Made by a program: the position numbers and the translations under genes
Shown: one piece after another, positions 24,882 through 37,100 of the stretch
How the letters are laid out: the number at the start of each line of letters is the position of its first letter
How positions within the stretch are numbered: position 1 is the first letter of the stretch
Assembly (NCBI RefSeq): GCF_014529535.1
Contig: NW_023503608.1
Coordinates: forward strand, 3,534,001 to 3,598,000
Direction: 5' to 3'
DNA from: Bradysia coprophila
Taxonomy: Eukaryota > Arthropoda > Insecta > Diptera > Sciaridae
Length of the DNA stretch: 64,000 nucleotides
The notes under the pieces: generated by a model
Databases searched by the model: none
What the model saw: only the letters and a program-made list of their open reading frames with translations
Told to the model about the DNA's origin: nothing

Positions 24882-26143
24882 ATGAATCACACAAAATCTG
24901 GATTTTTTAACAGCCATCATCGCCAGCGGATTTGCATGACTGCATTTTGAATAATTTTTTTTTGATCAATTTTTACTGTTAGTTGATATAACACTGCTAT
25001 CTGTTTGCAAATGAGAACAAGCCTACAATTATTGAGGAAATACAAAACTAAAATCAAAATTTCATTTTGCGTTATTTTTCATGTTGTCAGTGCAGTTATC
25101 GAGCCTAGACTATTGTCTTTCCCTGATAGCTGTACTGGTATCCTGAAGGAGTCGGGTTAATTAAATGTGATCTCGCTACAATCGATTGCCAGACGACAAA
25201 ACACTCTCAAATTACGATTTGCCTGGTTGTATTTATCTCGTCTCTATGCTGCGACAGTTCTATCGTCCGAAGACTAGATTAGATTAGATTAGGATTTTGG
25301 GAGTGTACAGTCGAAAGACTGAGCAGGCACCTGGATCAGTGATCCTTCGTACCGTTCTCCCGTTGCCTTTGTTTATTGCAACGAAAATGAAATTACAAAA
25401 ATTACAATTACAAAAACTCACTTAAATTCGAAAGTATTTACAAAGCAAATCAGAATGAAATCGTCCGAAGACTAAGTATATGCAACTATATATGCCGATC
25501 GACATTCTCTCCATATTTTTTTGAAATATGTGACTGCTAGTACAGAACTCCTAGAAAATCTCCGATTGATGGAGTTTGCTTTAAGCTAAATGGTTCTGTA
25601 TAGCCTGTCTCATTACGTGAAAAAGAACAAACCAGCTAAGCTATTTCAATCCGTTGAGCTAATTCGGCAATTGAATACATCCCGTAGTACCTCCGATATT
25701 ACTTAACTTTTTACGTACGATAACAACACTTGTGATAGAGGCATCGGTGAATATTTACCGAACATCAATTTATTGAATAATAACTTAAACGAGTCGGAAA
25801 AACACAAAAGTCTTCTCGAAAAGTTCATGTGTTCATTCTTTAAGGTATTAATGCGTCATATAGTTTCCAGGTGAAATATGTTTGAACAGAAGAAAAATAC
25901 ATTTTGCCATGTATGCATCGATACCGAAAGCAGGTATTCTCATAAGCTAAATATAGACAGGACAGAAATGATTCGGTACCAACACCTCTAGTAGCTATTG
26001 CAGTGTCTTTCGAATAATTCATAAGAAAGTTGTTAAAGTCCATCCTCAGATGGAGTCAGGTAGCTGCAAGTAGTGCAAGTTAAAGCATCACGATGCGGGA
26101 ATGACATAAGCTTAAAATCAAGGATTCCGAGGAAGTGCGCCTT
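24882..26143. other. Intergenic region after bicaudal
   Basis: No gene was recognised. A short (GATTA)n-like microsatellite lies at about 25275-25292 (AGATTAGATTAGATTAGG). The stretch after it (TTGGGAGTGTACAGTCGAAA onward) has the look of dispersed repeat sequence, but no family can be named. Confidence 0.45.
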
Positions 26144-26297
26144 TACAGTTTTTAAGATTCAAAAGTATCGTCATATTATACATTTCTTATTTTGCTTACT
26201 TCTCTCATTTCTCCATATACTCGTTATGGAGAAATGAGAGAAGTTGGAGAAATAAAAAATGTATAATATGTCGATACTTTTAATGTTAAAAACTGTA
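26144..26297. repeat. Near-perfect 154-bp hairpin element
   Basis: The arms run TACAGTTTTTAA...AAAAGTATCG...ATATTATACATTTCTTATTTT on the left and the reverse complement on the right, meeting in the palindromic centre TTCTCCATATACTCGTTATGGAGAA. There is little sequence outside the arms. A MITE or foldback that would give a long double-stranded RNA if transcribed. Confidence 0.8.
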
Positions 26298-27176
26298 GTA
26301 ATTTTATTGAATTTGCTATATTGTCGCCTTTCAATAGAGTTCGGTTCTTCTTCTTCACTTTAAGCGCCTTTTTCTACATTTTACAGTAGCGACTTTTGGT
26401 AGCCAGTCCAGCCCTGTTAGTAGTTACATGTAGTGGAATTGATACTTCAACAAAAGACTAGATTTTCATCATAATTCTGCTAATCTTAATTGAAAAGAAG
26501 AAACTGTCGCTTCTTGCATAGCTACGACATTTCGGTTAGGTGCTGTAACCTGAGCTTAACTGTCTGGAATAACTCCTACTATGACTTTTCGATTAGGTGC
26601 GTGTTGTACACGGAACTTAAATGTCTTCTATAACTCGTACACTGAAGTAAGAGTTGTCCTAAACACTCATAGTTATGATAGATTCATGTCTATCAAGCAT
26701 AAATCAGTCTTTAGAAATCTTATATTTATTATTTAACAGTATTTTACATTATTTATAAATAAAATAATTCTTGGAAGGTGGAATTGTATTAAGAATCGAT
26801 GGAACATTTCCACGCTGAGGCTGAATTGAGATTGCTAATCGTTGGAAGATAAAACTCGTCGCCATTTTCTCATGAGTAACTTCAGCGATCTTGCTTCCAA
26901 TTGTTTTATTCTAAAGAACTGGTGACTCGTAACTAGTATTGCAGGATATGCCACTCTCAGGTTCATAAATCCTGAGCTCCTCTGACAGATTCGAGGATTT
27001 CTAACTATTCAGATTACGTTCTAATATAAATTTCGCGTTTCGGGAATTGTTGGTGTGGAAACGGTTTGCTATGGAAGTAGACAGACCAGCGCCCACCATT
27101 TCCATAAGACTCGACGGTCATGTTCGTTTTGCAAACGTGCACAGGTGCCAGATGAATCCAAGAATATAGTATGTTA

Positions 27177-27308
27177 CATACCAAGGATCGAAAAGGTGTG
27201 TTTTAGACCCAGGTGGTGAAAACGTCCAGGGATGGAGCGACGCGAAGCGGAGACCAAGGACGTTTTCACCACCGTGGTCTAAAACACACCTTTTCGATCC
27301 GTGGTATG
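27177..27308. repeat. 132-bp hairpin element
   Basis: CATACCAAGGATCGAAAAGG and GTGTGTTTTAGACC on the left are mirrored by GGTCTAAAACACACCTTTTC and GATCCGTGGTATG on the right; the inner arm GGTGGTGAAAACGTCC is matched by GGACGTTTTCACCACC. The loop is about 30 bp and GC-rich (GGATGGAGCGACGCGAAGCG). This is a compact foldback/MITE. Confidence 0.8.
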
Positions 27309-27398
27309 TATACTATTTTTCTTCCTGGAGTACCAAAGTCACATTCCGAACAAAACATAACAACAGATTTGCACGCCATATTCAGCTGCGATCTCTAT

Positions 27399-27546
27399 AC
27401 CACATGCGAGATCGTATGCGATATCACAAAATCTCATGCGATATCACAATATCACATGCGAGATGGCATTCGATATAACAAAATATAATGCGAGATCGCA
27501 TGCGATATCACAAAATCTGATGCGAGATCGCATTTAATATCACATG
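27399..27546. repeat. Degenerate tandem repeat of ATGCGATATCACAAAAT type
   Basis: Five or more irregular copies of a unit containing ATGCGAGATCG and ATGCGATATCACAAAATCT follow each other. The self-complementary ATGCGAT/ATCGCAT words let neighbouring copies pair with each other. No coding potential. Confidence 0.6.
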
Positions 27547-28307
27547 TGTAGTATTTTCATTTGTTATAGTACATGACACATCTGGGAAAGAATAAAGATA
27601 GGATCGAAAATGACATAAGCGGGAATGAAAATTGAGAGAAAAAAGTGTCGGAGAATGTTGCTCTTTCGGTACTAAATTTGGTGAGTGAATGTGACGGTTT
27701 TGGTACTTCAGGAAGAAAAATATTATTTTTTCGGCGAATTCAATAAAAGAAAACAGTAAAGTTTTGCAGAGCAAAAAAAATGTTTTTTTTTTCGTAATTT
27801 AATTTTAAACAAAAGAATCAGCGGATAACAAAATATATGTAAGACTTTTTATGAATTAAATTAGATTTTTTTTCGTAAGTTTTGTGGTTTTTTTTTTGTC
27901 TTCTTCTCATTTTCATGTCAATTATTCCCTATTTTCATAATAATTCATTTCGTATCTTAAATATCTGTTTCAATAACTACTTTTATATAAAACTATAATT
28001 ATAATTACACAAAGAAAAGACTTATATCATCGTACACCTATTAATATTTCCCCTTTCATAATCATCAATTTATTTACTTTTTTTTTTGTTTAAGGCCCGT
28101 TATCACGTCACTTTTATTTCTCGATTTGTTTTCTAATTTTTTTAAATTAAAATTTCAATGCAAAAAAAAATTGTCTACGTCTCATTTACATGCCTCAATT
28201 AAATTCAACTGTTACAAAAAAAAAAAATTGTTGTGGAAGTAAGGTAGTGGTTTTTTTCGCCTAAAAGATAAATGTCCGAGTAATTTAACGAAATGGAAAA
28301 CTAACCA
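27547..28307. other. AT-rich intergenic / probable 3' UTR of the metadherin-like gene
   Basis: Dominated by A and T homopolymer runs. The part nearest 28308 is probably the 3' untranslated region of the minus-strand gene. Nothing else is identifiable. Confidence 0.5.
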
Positions 28308-30147
28308 TTAATCCTTTCGAACTTTCTTCTTGTTCTTTTTCGTCGGCTTAGCTTCTGTCCATGCATCTAGAAATAAGAAAACAAAATTCAAAATAAAATT
28401 TTGGCTACACGCAACTTTTCTTGGGATTAGATTTAAACCACATCAATACTATCATTGACACAGTTTAACCTCACTAGGTTAGTTGAGAAGTTTTGCTATT
28501 AATAGGAATTTCTAAAGGAAAGTCAATCCTAAAATATGTTAAAATCGTAAGAAGAAACATTTACAGAACTGAAACGACATCAGAATCTGATGATCAGATG
28601 ACTAGTGCCGAACGGCCATACTTAGAATTCGGTCAATTACTGAAGCGATTTTTTGATTTTGTATGAAAATTTTCATTTTATGGGCTTCTTACAACTCATT
28701 TGTATATTAGCATATAGGCCGTGAAGGCCTTTTTCGAGCCAGTCCGGCACGGTGTCATCTGTTATGACAAAAAAAAAAAAAAGATGAGCTGCAGCCAGTA
28801 TGCTCATATATAGCAGAACGGATAAAAACTAAAGAATTAGATTTGATCTTCAACATTAAGACAAATAAGCGACAGATATCAATACTATGGGCCTCATTTG
28901 CAATATTCCGATACCTAAGTGTTAAAGGCATCCTAAACCTGCAAGATGTGTAATGGTAATTGGTTACTACAACGATTACGAGTACAAAAATGTCTTGATA
29001 GGAAGCACAGGCCTCGGAAAAAATTTGACCGAAAGCCTCGCCAAAAGCCTCAGTTAAAAAATATTTTGGGGGGTTTTGCGGTCGTGCATTTAATTGAGAC
29101 TTTCTAGCGTATATTCAAAGACTGAAAATCATCAAGTGACTAAATTGTTGTTGACTAGATCAGCAGTGACAGGAAAAAAAACGTGTAAATCAAATCACAA
29201 AAATTTACCAGCAAGTTCGTCAAATGCAACATTCGTTTCCACCGGTTTGATTTCGTCGACCTTTTCCTCTCGATCAGCGACAATTTTCTTCGAAATCGAT
29301 TTCGAGACAATTTGCTTTTGAACGACGACCGGTTCAATGACAACATCGGCAATAGCTTCGTGAATTTTTTCGATAATTTCAGCGGTTTGCTTATCCTCCT
29401 CGTTGAGAACCGTTGACCTAGTTTTCGGTACTGTCTCAGTTACAGAAATAATTTTTTCCACCTGTAATACCTTGGTGGCAGCGGTGGTTGCAGCTGCATC
29501 TTCAGCTTCCTTCTTGGATTTATTCGCTTGATCTTTCAATTGCTTAGCGTTTTTGGCATTTTTCTTCTCAACAATCGATTGTTCAACGCGAGTGCTTTCC
29601 GGTTTCGGTGAGCTGGTGACCTCTTCCAATTTGGGTCGCTTCTTTTCGCCCTTCGTTGGAACGGTGAACCAACTACCGTCATCAAAGTCATCGGGTTTCT
29701 TCTGCACGGGTTCTGCCTTCTCTTTGTCTTTCTTCGTAGATTTCACAGCCAATTTTGATTTGTTCGGAGTCTTAACATTTTCTTGACGAGCTGGAGTCTT
29801 TTTCTGGTTCACTTCTTTCGTTGGAGACTTTTTCGCTACAACCTCAGTAGCACGTTCCTTTCTTGACGGTTCATTCGGTGAACTAGTTTTCTCAGCTGAG
29901 CCACTTGTTACAGGTTTCTGGGGGATAAAAGATTTTTACTGACTGGTCTGGTCAAACAGTTCTAGCAAGAGATGCGACTAACCTTGGTTTCCTTTTTCTT
30001 CGGTTTCTTGGTAGAGTCAGACGGTGGCGTAAATTTCTTGGGCTGACTGGGCTGTTTGAATCCGAAAAGAAAAACGAGCACAACACCAGCTACAACAGCA
30101 ATAACTGGACATAGAACCAACAAGTTACCAGCAGCTAACAAATCCAT
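28308..30147 (-). CDS. Single-pass membrane Lys-rich protein, metadherin/LYRIC-like
   Basis: Three exons on the minus strand: 30147-29983, 29917-29209, 28366-28308, encoding 310 aa. Residues about 7-30 (LLVLCPVIAVVAGVVLVFLF) are a transmembrane segment. The rest is highly charged and disordered, rich in Lys, Glu, Pro and Thr. Two blocks recall vertebrate metadherin (MTDH, an ER and nuclear-envelope protein with a similar N-terminal membrane anchor): DDGSWFTVPTKGEKKRPK against the DEGAWETK...REKRQQRK block, and the C-terminal end DAWTEAKPTKKNKKKVRK against SWESPKQIKKKKKARR. The homology is inferred from architecture and these short blocks. The large last intron (842 bp) could hide a further small exon, although the frame closes without one. 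It lies downstream of the bL36m gene on the same strand. Confidence 0.75.
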
Positions 30148-30622
30148 TTTGACGAAATGAATGAATTATAAAATTAATTTTAACAAAAAAAAGTAAGAAA
30201 AAAACGAATAAATCGAAATCGAACAATCTCTCGAGCTAGATACAACAAAATCGGGAATTTTCAATCGCGAAAAACAAAACAGGAATAAACTTAATTCACA
30301 ACACAAGTCATTACAATTGAAACACTTTTATTTGTCATTTGATAATGAGCCAGCATCAATTTAAGGAATTGGAAAACGAAAAATTAAACCAAAAAAATGT
30401 TAAAACTACACGACTGTGTTAGTTTTCAAAAAAGAAGGATTGCGTTGGCAATATCAAATGCCAGCTCCGCAATTTTTTTCTCTTTTTTTTCAGTAACTTT
30501 TGACGTTGTCAAGTGGTATATGTTGATGTTAGCGACATCTAACTTTTGCTGAAAAAATTAGGATTTGAAAAATTGGCGGCATTCTGTGAGTTTATCGGTA
30601 AGTTGCAGAGTAAAGTTGAATT

Positions 30623-30777
30623 CACAGTCATACGTTTTGCCTCCATTTTCATTCCGTTTTGCCTCAGTGAACATGACAGTTGACATTTCATACCAAAGAG
30701 TACATGGTGAAACTATTGTTTGAAATGACAACTGTCATGTACACGGAGGCAAAACGGAATGAAAACGGGTGACTGTG
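30623..30777. repeat. Hairpin element upstream of the metadherin-like gene
   Basis: CATTTTCATTCCGTTTTGCC, then CATGACAGTTGACATTTC on the left is mirrored by GAAATGACAACTGTCATGTA, GGCAAAACGGAATGAAAACG on the right. The outer CACAGTCA/TGACTGTG also pairs. The loop is about 35 bp. Probably a MITE close to the metadherin-like promoter. Confidence 0.75.
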
Positions 30778-31475
30778 GCCCTTAATACGATTAGTTCAAA
30801 AATGAAAGTGAGAAATAAAAGTATTCTCGAATGTTGAGCGTTTTATGTTTCTCTGAGTTACGGAAAGCGTTTTTGGGCTTTAAAAGACCTAAAAATACTC
30901 AAATTTTTGGAGTAGTATGTGTGTGAAGGATACCGAAATAATGTTTGTTCTACCTCACATGACATATCACATTTGAATTATCGGCAGATATTCACTGAAA
31001 TTTCTCCCATTCGTTGCACTAAGACAAATCTAAAAAAGTTTTTTTTTATACTCAGACTAGGGATGGCTTAACCACATAGATTCTATGTCATAGAACATGT
31101 CACTTCTAATCTTTAATACTGCAGGGTCCTACAAAACGACTCATTTTCTCATCCTATAGGACTAGGACATGAACATTTGTAAGGTGGTCAAGGTCTATAA
31201 TAACAGCCAAAAAAAGTTTCTGTCCATTCAGGCTTACTCAATCGCTTAAAAACGATCTCTAGCGTCTAAAGGGAAACAAAATTTTTCAAAAAATGCGAGC
31301 TTGTTCTACTCGCAATAATAATTCAACGAATGGGGCATGATTCCTCATTGAACTCTTATCATCGAAAAAAAAGTCTGATATTCTCTGGTATCTCTTATAA
31401 AATGAAAACAGTATCCACTTACACTACAACTGGTTTATTCTTGCACAATTAAGACTGACAATTGCTCAATGAACT

Positions 31476-31883
31476 TTAAAATGGTCGAATTTTACTTTGC
31501 GATGCATTTGTCAGGATCCATTTATGTTCCGGTCTCTTCACCATTGCCATTTGCTTGTGACGCGGATGTGTCTTACAAATGATGTAGCCTCTGCTTTGGC
31601 GAACAACGTAGAAACAGTCCTTGCAACGACGCTTGAGTAGACCCTTTACTTTGAAGCCACAAGACAGCTGCAGAAGCGGTGAAGTGGACTGAAGGATTGC
31701 AACACTTTGTGGATTGGTGAGAGGTGAAGCCAATGTTGTTGGTGCAATACTATGATTGACTGATCTCATGATACAGTGAAATGATCGTTGAATGTTTGCC
31801 GAAGAATAGGTCGGTAATTTTGTAGCTATTGTTGTTAAGATCGGAGTGAAACTCTGCATGAGTTGACGTGTTGGAAACCACAT
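31476..31883 (-). CDS. mRpL36: Mitochondrial large-subunit ribosomal protein bL36m
   Basis: 135 aa on the minus strand, from the ATG at 31883 to the stop at 31476. A reading frame continues upstream to 32087, but a good acceptor (CTTTACAG) lies four bases before the chosen ATG, so the upstream part is taken as a 5' intron. The N-terminal about 80 residues are Ser/Thr-rich, basic and nearly free of acidic residues, as in a mitochondrial presequence. The C-terminal domain GFKVKGLLKRRCKDC...RGYIICKTHPRHKQ is the bL36 zinc ribbon, with Cys-x2-Cys, then Cys and His as the metal ligands. bL36 stabilises rRNA near the GTPase centre of the large subunit. Confidence 0.93.
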   Translation of the reverse strand: MWFPTRQLMQSFTPILTTIATKLPTYSSANIQRSFHCIMRSVNHSIAPTTLASPLTNPQSVAILQSTSPLLQLSCGFKVKGLLKRRCKDCFYVVRQSRGYIICKTHPRHKQMAMVKRPEHKWILTNASQSKIRPF

Positions 31884-32086
31884 TTTCTGTAAAGGCATTG
31901 AAATGGGGAAATAGTTTAGCGACGACAGAAATGTTTGAGATGTTAAAAAAAATAATTGCAATTGAAGTTCGACAGTTTTGAGCACATGACAACAATGAAA
32001 ACGAACTACAGGAAACGTAAATAAAGGGCAGACAATTTCTCTTTCGGATCCTAGAAATGTAATCATATTCTGTCTATTCCCAGTCA

Positions 32087-32510
32087 CTTTTTCGTAAGAT
32101 ACGAGTTGAAGTCGATTTTAAAGTTCTTAAATTTTAGAACGTTATTCCGTAGAATGTACAGTACAAGTTATATACCTATAATATCGTGTCACTCCACAGA
32201 TTTTGTTGATTTAAATTATTAGGCTGATTTGTATCCTTTTTGGCATTTACAGTCGTCTCGGTATAACCTCACTCTTTCATACGGTCTACTTTTGACATAA
32301 AATATTCGAGGTGAATAAAAAATAGTCCAGTCAACTTGAACTTATATAAAACTGCTTCTTAGGCTGAAACGATAAGACAAGAGGAAGCATAATTTTCTTT
32401 TGTTACACTGGTTGTTACTAGGGGTTCGCATTATAGTTCATACAGCAATTTCGAGAACTTTTGACATATCTCCCATATAAAAGTCTATTTGTCAAAATTT
32501 GTGTGTCAGC
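32087..32510. other. Upstream flank of mRpL36
   Basis: No coding exon was recognised. It probably contains the 5' exon and promoter of mRpL36, whose exact limits cannot be seen. Confidence 0.45.
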
Positions 32511-33066
32511 CGTCGTGAGTGTCTTAACCTGTCCTTTCAGAACCTTGAAGCAAACAAGGCTGAAAATTTTGGGAGGTCACGCAGATAGGGAGGTCACGCA
32601 GATACAGATACGCGGGTGACACACCACACTTGATAATAAAATGACGGATTTCATTTAAAAATTTTCCTACTGTCATGATTGTCATCGCCGTGATGATGTG
32701 GTGAATTTTTTTTTGTATGTAAAATCATCAGACGTGGTGTGGTCCCGCGTATCTAATAAAATGGCGGTCTGCGTGACCAATGAAAGTATAAACCAGGTAT
32801 GGTCTATTCATACAAACCGAAGGACATAGCGATTTCACATAAAAAAAACTCACTTCTTATGAGACGCTCCATACAAAGTTTGACATTTCACCATACCTTG
32901 TGTTGACGTTCATTGTGCGTGACCTCCCTAAAGTTTACAGCCTTGGAAGGAAATGGCGATTTCATATAAAAAACTCTGCTTTTAATGATTTTTATTGAGA
33001 GGTGAGTTTGTTTATGTGGAACAGCTATTTCCTCCACTCCATACAAATTTTGATATTAGACCATAC
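32511..33066. repeat. Nested inverted-repeat elements
   Basis: At 32511-32556 a single end of the 21.7-kb family appears (GTGTCTTAACCTGTCCTTTC followed by AGAACCTTGA). It is followed by an inverted pair, AAGGCTGAAAATTTTGGGAG with GTCACGCA at about 32561-32590, and TGCGTGACCTCCCTAAAGTT with TACAGCCTT at about 32917-32945. Inside these, CAGATACGCGGGTGACACAC is partly mirrored by TGGTGTGGTCCCGCGTATCT. The layout suggests two MITEs inserted one into another. Confidence 0.55.
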
Positions 33067-33204
33067 CTATGAGTATACTTTCACTGAATAAATGTATTTA
33101 GGTTGCTACAAAGAGAGTATTGGTTTGTTCCAAAACTATATGAAACGTCAACTTTCTGTTAAATACGTAGAGACATAACCTCATCAATAATTATATGTAG
33201 ATCG

Positions 33205-33565
33205 ATCTCTATAGGTTTGTTCCAAGTAACTGTAAACGCGAACTTTGACAACCCAAACAACGACAATTTCATCCACAGCAACGTCGCTTACGTGATATTT
33301 CATACAAATCGAGCAACGTCGCCTACGTGATTTACACAGAGATACATATTATTGGGGTTATGGTTCTATGGATGAAATTTGACAATTCATATGGCCTTGG
33401 AACAAACCTATAGGTCTGTTCCAAGACCATACGAATTGTCAAATTACTGTCAATTTACTGTATGAAAACCGATCTCTGTGGATGAAATCGTGTTCGGTCG
33501 GCTAGTCAAAATTCATGTGTACATGTACAGTTACAGTTACTGCAGTTACTTGGAACAAAATTATG
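33205..33565. repeat. MITE family with TTTGTTCCAAG ends
   Basis: TAGGTTTGTTCCAAGTAACT (33211) is inverted at about 33538-33556 (CAGTTACTTGGAACAAA). A second inverted pair lies back to back at about 33385-33442: GACAATTCATATGGCCTTGG, AACAAACCTATAGGTCTGTT, CCAAGACCATACGAATTGTC. A direct repeat GTTCGGTCGGCTAGT / GTTCGTTCGGCTAGT is also present. A single related end occurs near 33120. This looks like a composite of two or three copies of one family. Confidence 0.6.
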
Positions 33566-34116
33566 GATGAAATCCTGTTCGTTCGGCTAGTGAAAATTCA
33601 GCACAAATTTGCTTTTGTAAATCTCTTCAATTCTGCATGTGGTACTGGACTAATGTGAAATCTACCAAAATCACCGGAGACTGGTAGGGGGTGACATTTG
33701 TATTTTGGTAAACTATAAATGATAATATTGCCGCATAAATGTGTATTTTTATAAAAACATCGTCAGTTTATCGTTAGTTTATTTCATATTTTTGATTGTA
33801 GATGGTGAGTATTTGACAACAAGAACTAAATTTTAAACTAAGTTAAATGTGGCGTGTAGGCAGTGATTGCTTTACCATAAATACCATAAATTTTGATTCC
33901 GATACAATCTAAGATGTAAAAAAGCTTTGTCAATTGGTTTACGCAGACTATCAGCCTTTTGTTAACGGCAAGTGTTGTAATCTGTTAGTTCTTTTGTTCA
34001 GAATGTTTGGATAAATCGAAGATTTTGCTATATAACTGAATCGCTACATTTATTATTGTTATAACAGATGACTAGTTACCAGTTTTTAACAGGTTGTTTT
34101 TTTCAGGATTACGAAA

Positions 34117-37100
34117 ATGACTGAATTGTCCGATTATTATCTGGAGCGGTTGGGTTCACACAATCCAGCCGCTGTATCAATCCCTTTGAGAGTTGGCGCT
34201 AATACAATTGGTCGCCTTCCAACAAATAACATTGTTTTGAGCTCAAAATATGCCTCCCGGAGACATTGCACGATATATGTGATTGATACAAATAAACTTA
34301 CGGCGAAGAATGATGCGGTAAGAATTTGACCATTTAATTAACTCGAATGCATTTGAATCTATGAACGAATTGCAGTCAACAAACGGAATCTTTGTCAATG
34401 GCATGCAGAGAACAGATCGGGACGTCGAAATATGTTTGAATGTGAATGACATCGTGGGAATCGGATGTGATACATCGAAAGACGAGATCGTCGATACAGA
34501 ATGTTTCATTTTCAAAATCAAACGAAACGAAGTCGAAATCAAAATGGATGAGATCATTACGTTGGATGACTCAGACGAGGAGGAGGAATACAAAATCCTA
34601 GAGGAATACTCACAAATGAACTTATCGGAAATGAAGCAAGAGTACATGGAATGTGAAGACCTGGTGGAAGAAATGAATTTGAGTAAAAATGACCCAGACG
34701 TTGAATTCGTTCCAATCGAAAATCCAGCCATTGCAGGGGATAATTTTGGAGAAATTGATGCCGATGATGTGTTCGAAGAAATTATTGCAAATTCGAATAA
34801 AAGTTGTGCTGAAAAAACGGAGATGATAAAAAGTGTTGTTCCCAATGTGAGCTCCTTTCTGATGAAGGACTGTGCAGTCGCTGAAAATGACAGGCCCGGT
34901 GTAAGTTCTATTCTGAAGAAGGAATGTGCTGTGGATGAACGTGATAAATTGCCATCAAAGCGAATAAAAGAAACCAAAGAGAAAAAGAAATCGAAAACTC
35001 GAGATAAAAGAGAATCGTCGGAAAGAAGAAAGGAACGGCGAGCAGTTAAAAAATCTCCAAAAGCAGCGTCTGAGCATCACAGAGACGGAATCAAGGTTGA
35101 AAGATCTCCGTCTCCACGGATCAAAGAACTTACTGTCACGATTCCGTTAACCCGTGTATCAAGTCCTAATAACAACATTCGTGAATCTTCATCAGCACGG
35201 GAAAAGGGGTCAAAAGACGGTTCAAATAAGCGGATAGACGCACGCCACTCGACTGTCGATCGTCGAAAATCATCATCCACTTCATCAGCTCAGAAAGAGT
35301 GCCGAAACGATTCCAAACGACGGACTTCACATTCGAGAAGTCGAAATTCATCCGCGTCATCCATTTCACCAGCTCAGGAAGATTGCCGAAACGATTCCAA
35401 ACGACGGACTAAACATTCGAGAACTCGAAATTCATCCGCGTCATCCACTTCACCAGCTCAGGAAGAGTGCCGAAACGATTCCAAAAGACATTCAAACTCG
35501 AGAAATCAAAATTCATCCGTGTCATCCACATCGCCGGTTCAAAAAGTGTGTCAAAACGAATCCACGAAGACGCCGGAAGCTACACCTTCAAGAGTCTTGA
35601 AACGTCGGCACACATATGTTCCTACATCCATTTCATCAGCTGAGAAAAGGAGCCGAAACGATTCCAAGACACTGCCTGAGGCTACACATTCGAGAAGTCG
35701 AAATTCACACGTTCCGCCATCCGCATCTCCGCCTGAAAAGGTATGTCAAAACGATTCCACGAAGCCGCCGGAATCAACATATTCGAGAATCATGCAACGT
35801 CGGAAGACATTCGTTCCATCGTCAACTTTATCCAGCGGTTCAATCAAACGACAAGTGGAAGTAATTGACGCTCCACGTATGATGAAACGTCGAAAGAGTA
35901 TATCTGCAATGCCTGAGATGAAGATTCCCCCATTGAAAGCACTGAATGCGGATGCCAAATGGTTGTCGAAAAATGTGCAACACAAAAACCAACGAAGAAG
36001 TTTGGAGGAGAAAAACGAAATCAAATCGAAACTTGCTGCCCTAGTTCCCAAAGATAAAGCGCCTGAGGCGAAAGTCGTTCGAACGAACACAAAGATACCG
36101 GTTAAGAACACCCATAGAACGCGCAGTGATCAATTGACTGATACAATTGTAAAGACTATCGCCGTAACACACAAACCCAAACTGAATGGCACCAATCTTC
36201 CCTCCGAAACGTTGAAACAGTTACGCACAACCGAACATGAAATTGCCAACGAAGAGCCGAATAAAATTCAACTGAGACGGCCATCTTTTGTTCAGAAGGA
36301 TACAATTATAAAGACGATCGCCGTAACACACAAACCCAAACTGAATGGCACCACGCTTCCCACCGAAACGTGTAAACGCACAATCGAACATGAAATTGTC
36401 AACGAACAGCCAAATCAAATTCAATTGAGACGACCATCGTTTGTTCAGAAGGAAGTGGTAAAATCTACAGAAGTGAAACCAAATGGTGACGGATCCAGTG
36501 ACCATCCCATTGCCGATCGGACTGCTAATACATCAGAGACTGCAACCACAACGGCAACGTCTCCCGTTGTGAAATCAATTTTGAAAAAATCAAATTCAAT
36601 TCAAAAGCGACGAGCTACTGTAACATTTGCTGAGGAATCGCGTAACAAAATCAAAATTATTACTAACGTCGCACCAGCTGCACCAGTTGCACCGGCCGTT
36701 CGAAGTGAGGAAGATAATGTTGATGATGTTATCCACAACATTATGGCGTTGGGAATGTCGGCGTTGAAACAGTCCTCCAGTGCGCTAATAAATGGCAAAA
36801 ACTTTTCGTACAAAACTGTAGCTCATGAGTACAGTTCACTTGGCCATCTGCAAAAGTAAGTTTTAACAACTGGCAGATTCAAATGTTGTGCTGCATTTCT
36901 GTTGGTAGATTCTGATTCTGATTTTAACGTATTTCAGTGTCTTCATACCGCTCATGAAAGCCGAACTGTGGAAGGAGATCGAGGACGGCTACGCTCACTC
37001 AAAGAACACAACAGCAACTAATGTTCAAATGAACTATTGTTCGCGGGACGAAAATTATCCGAACCGGTTTAAGTGCCACTGTGAAGGTGAGTATTTTTTG

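Noticed and set aside
27399-27546. Considered as a CRISPR-like array because of repeated palindromic words
   Set aside because: Units are irregular with no constant spacers, and the window is clearly an animal genome.
31884-32087. Upstream 68-codon extension of mRpL36
   Set aside because: A strong acceptor (CTTTACAG) sits directly before ATG 31883, and the extension is not like a mitochondrial presequence.
34243-34977. 244-aa minus-strand frame opposite the FHA helicase exon 2
   Set aside because: Antisense shadow of a confirmed coding exon; Ser/Phe/Ile-rich composition typical of such shadows.
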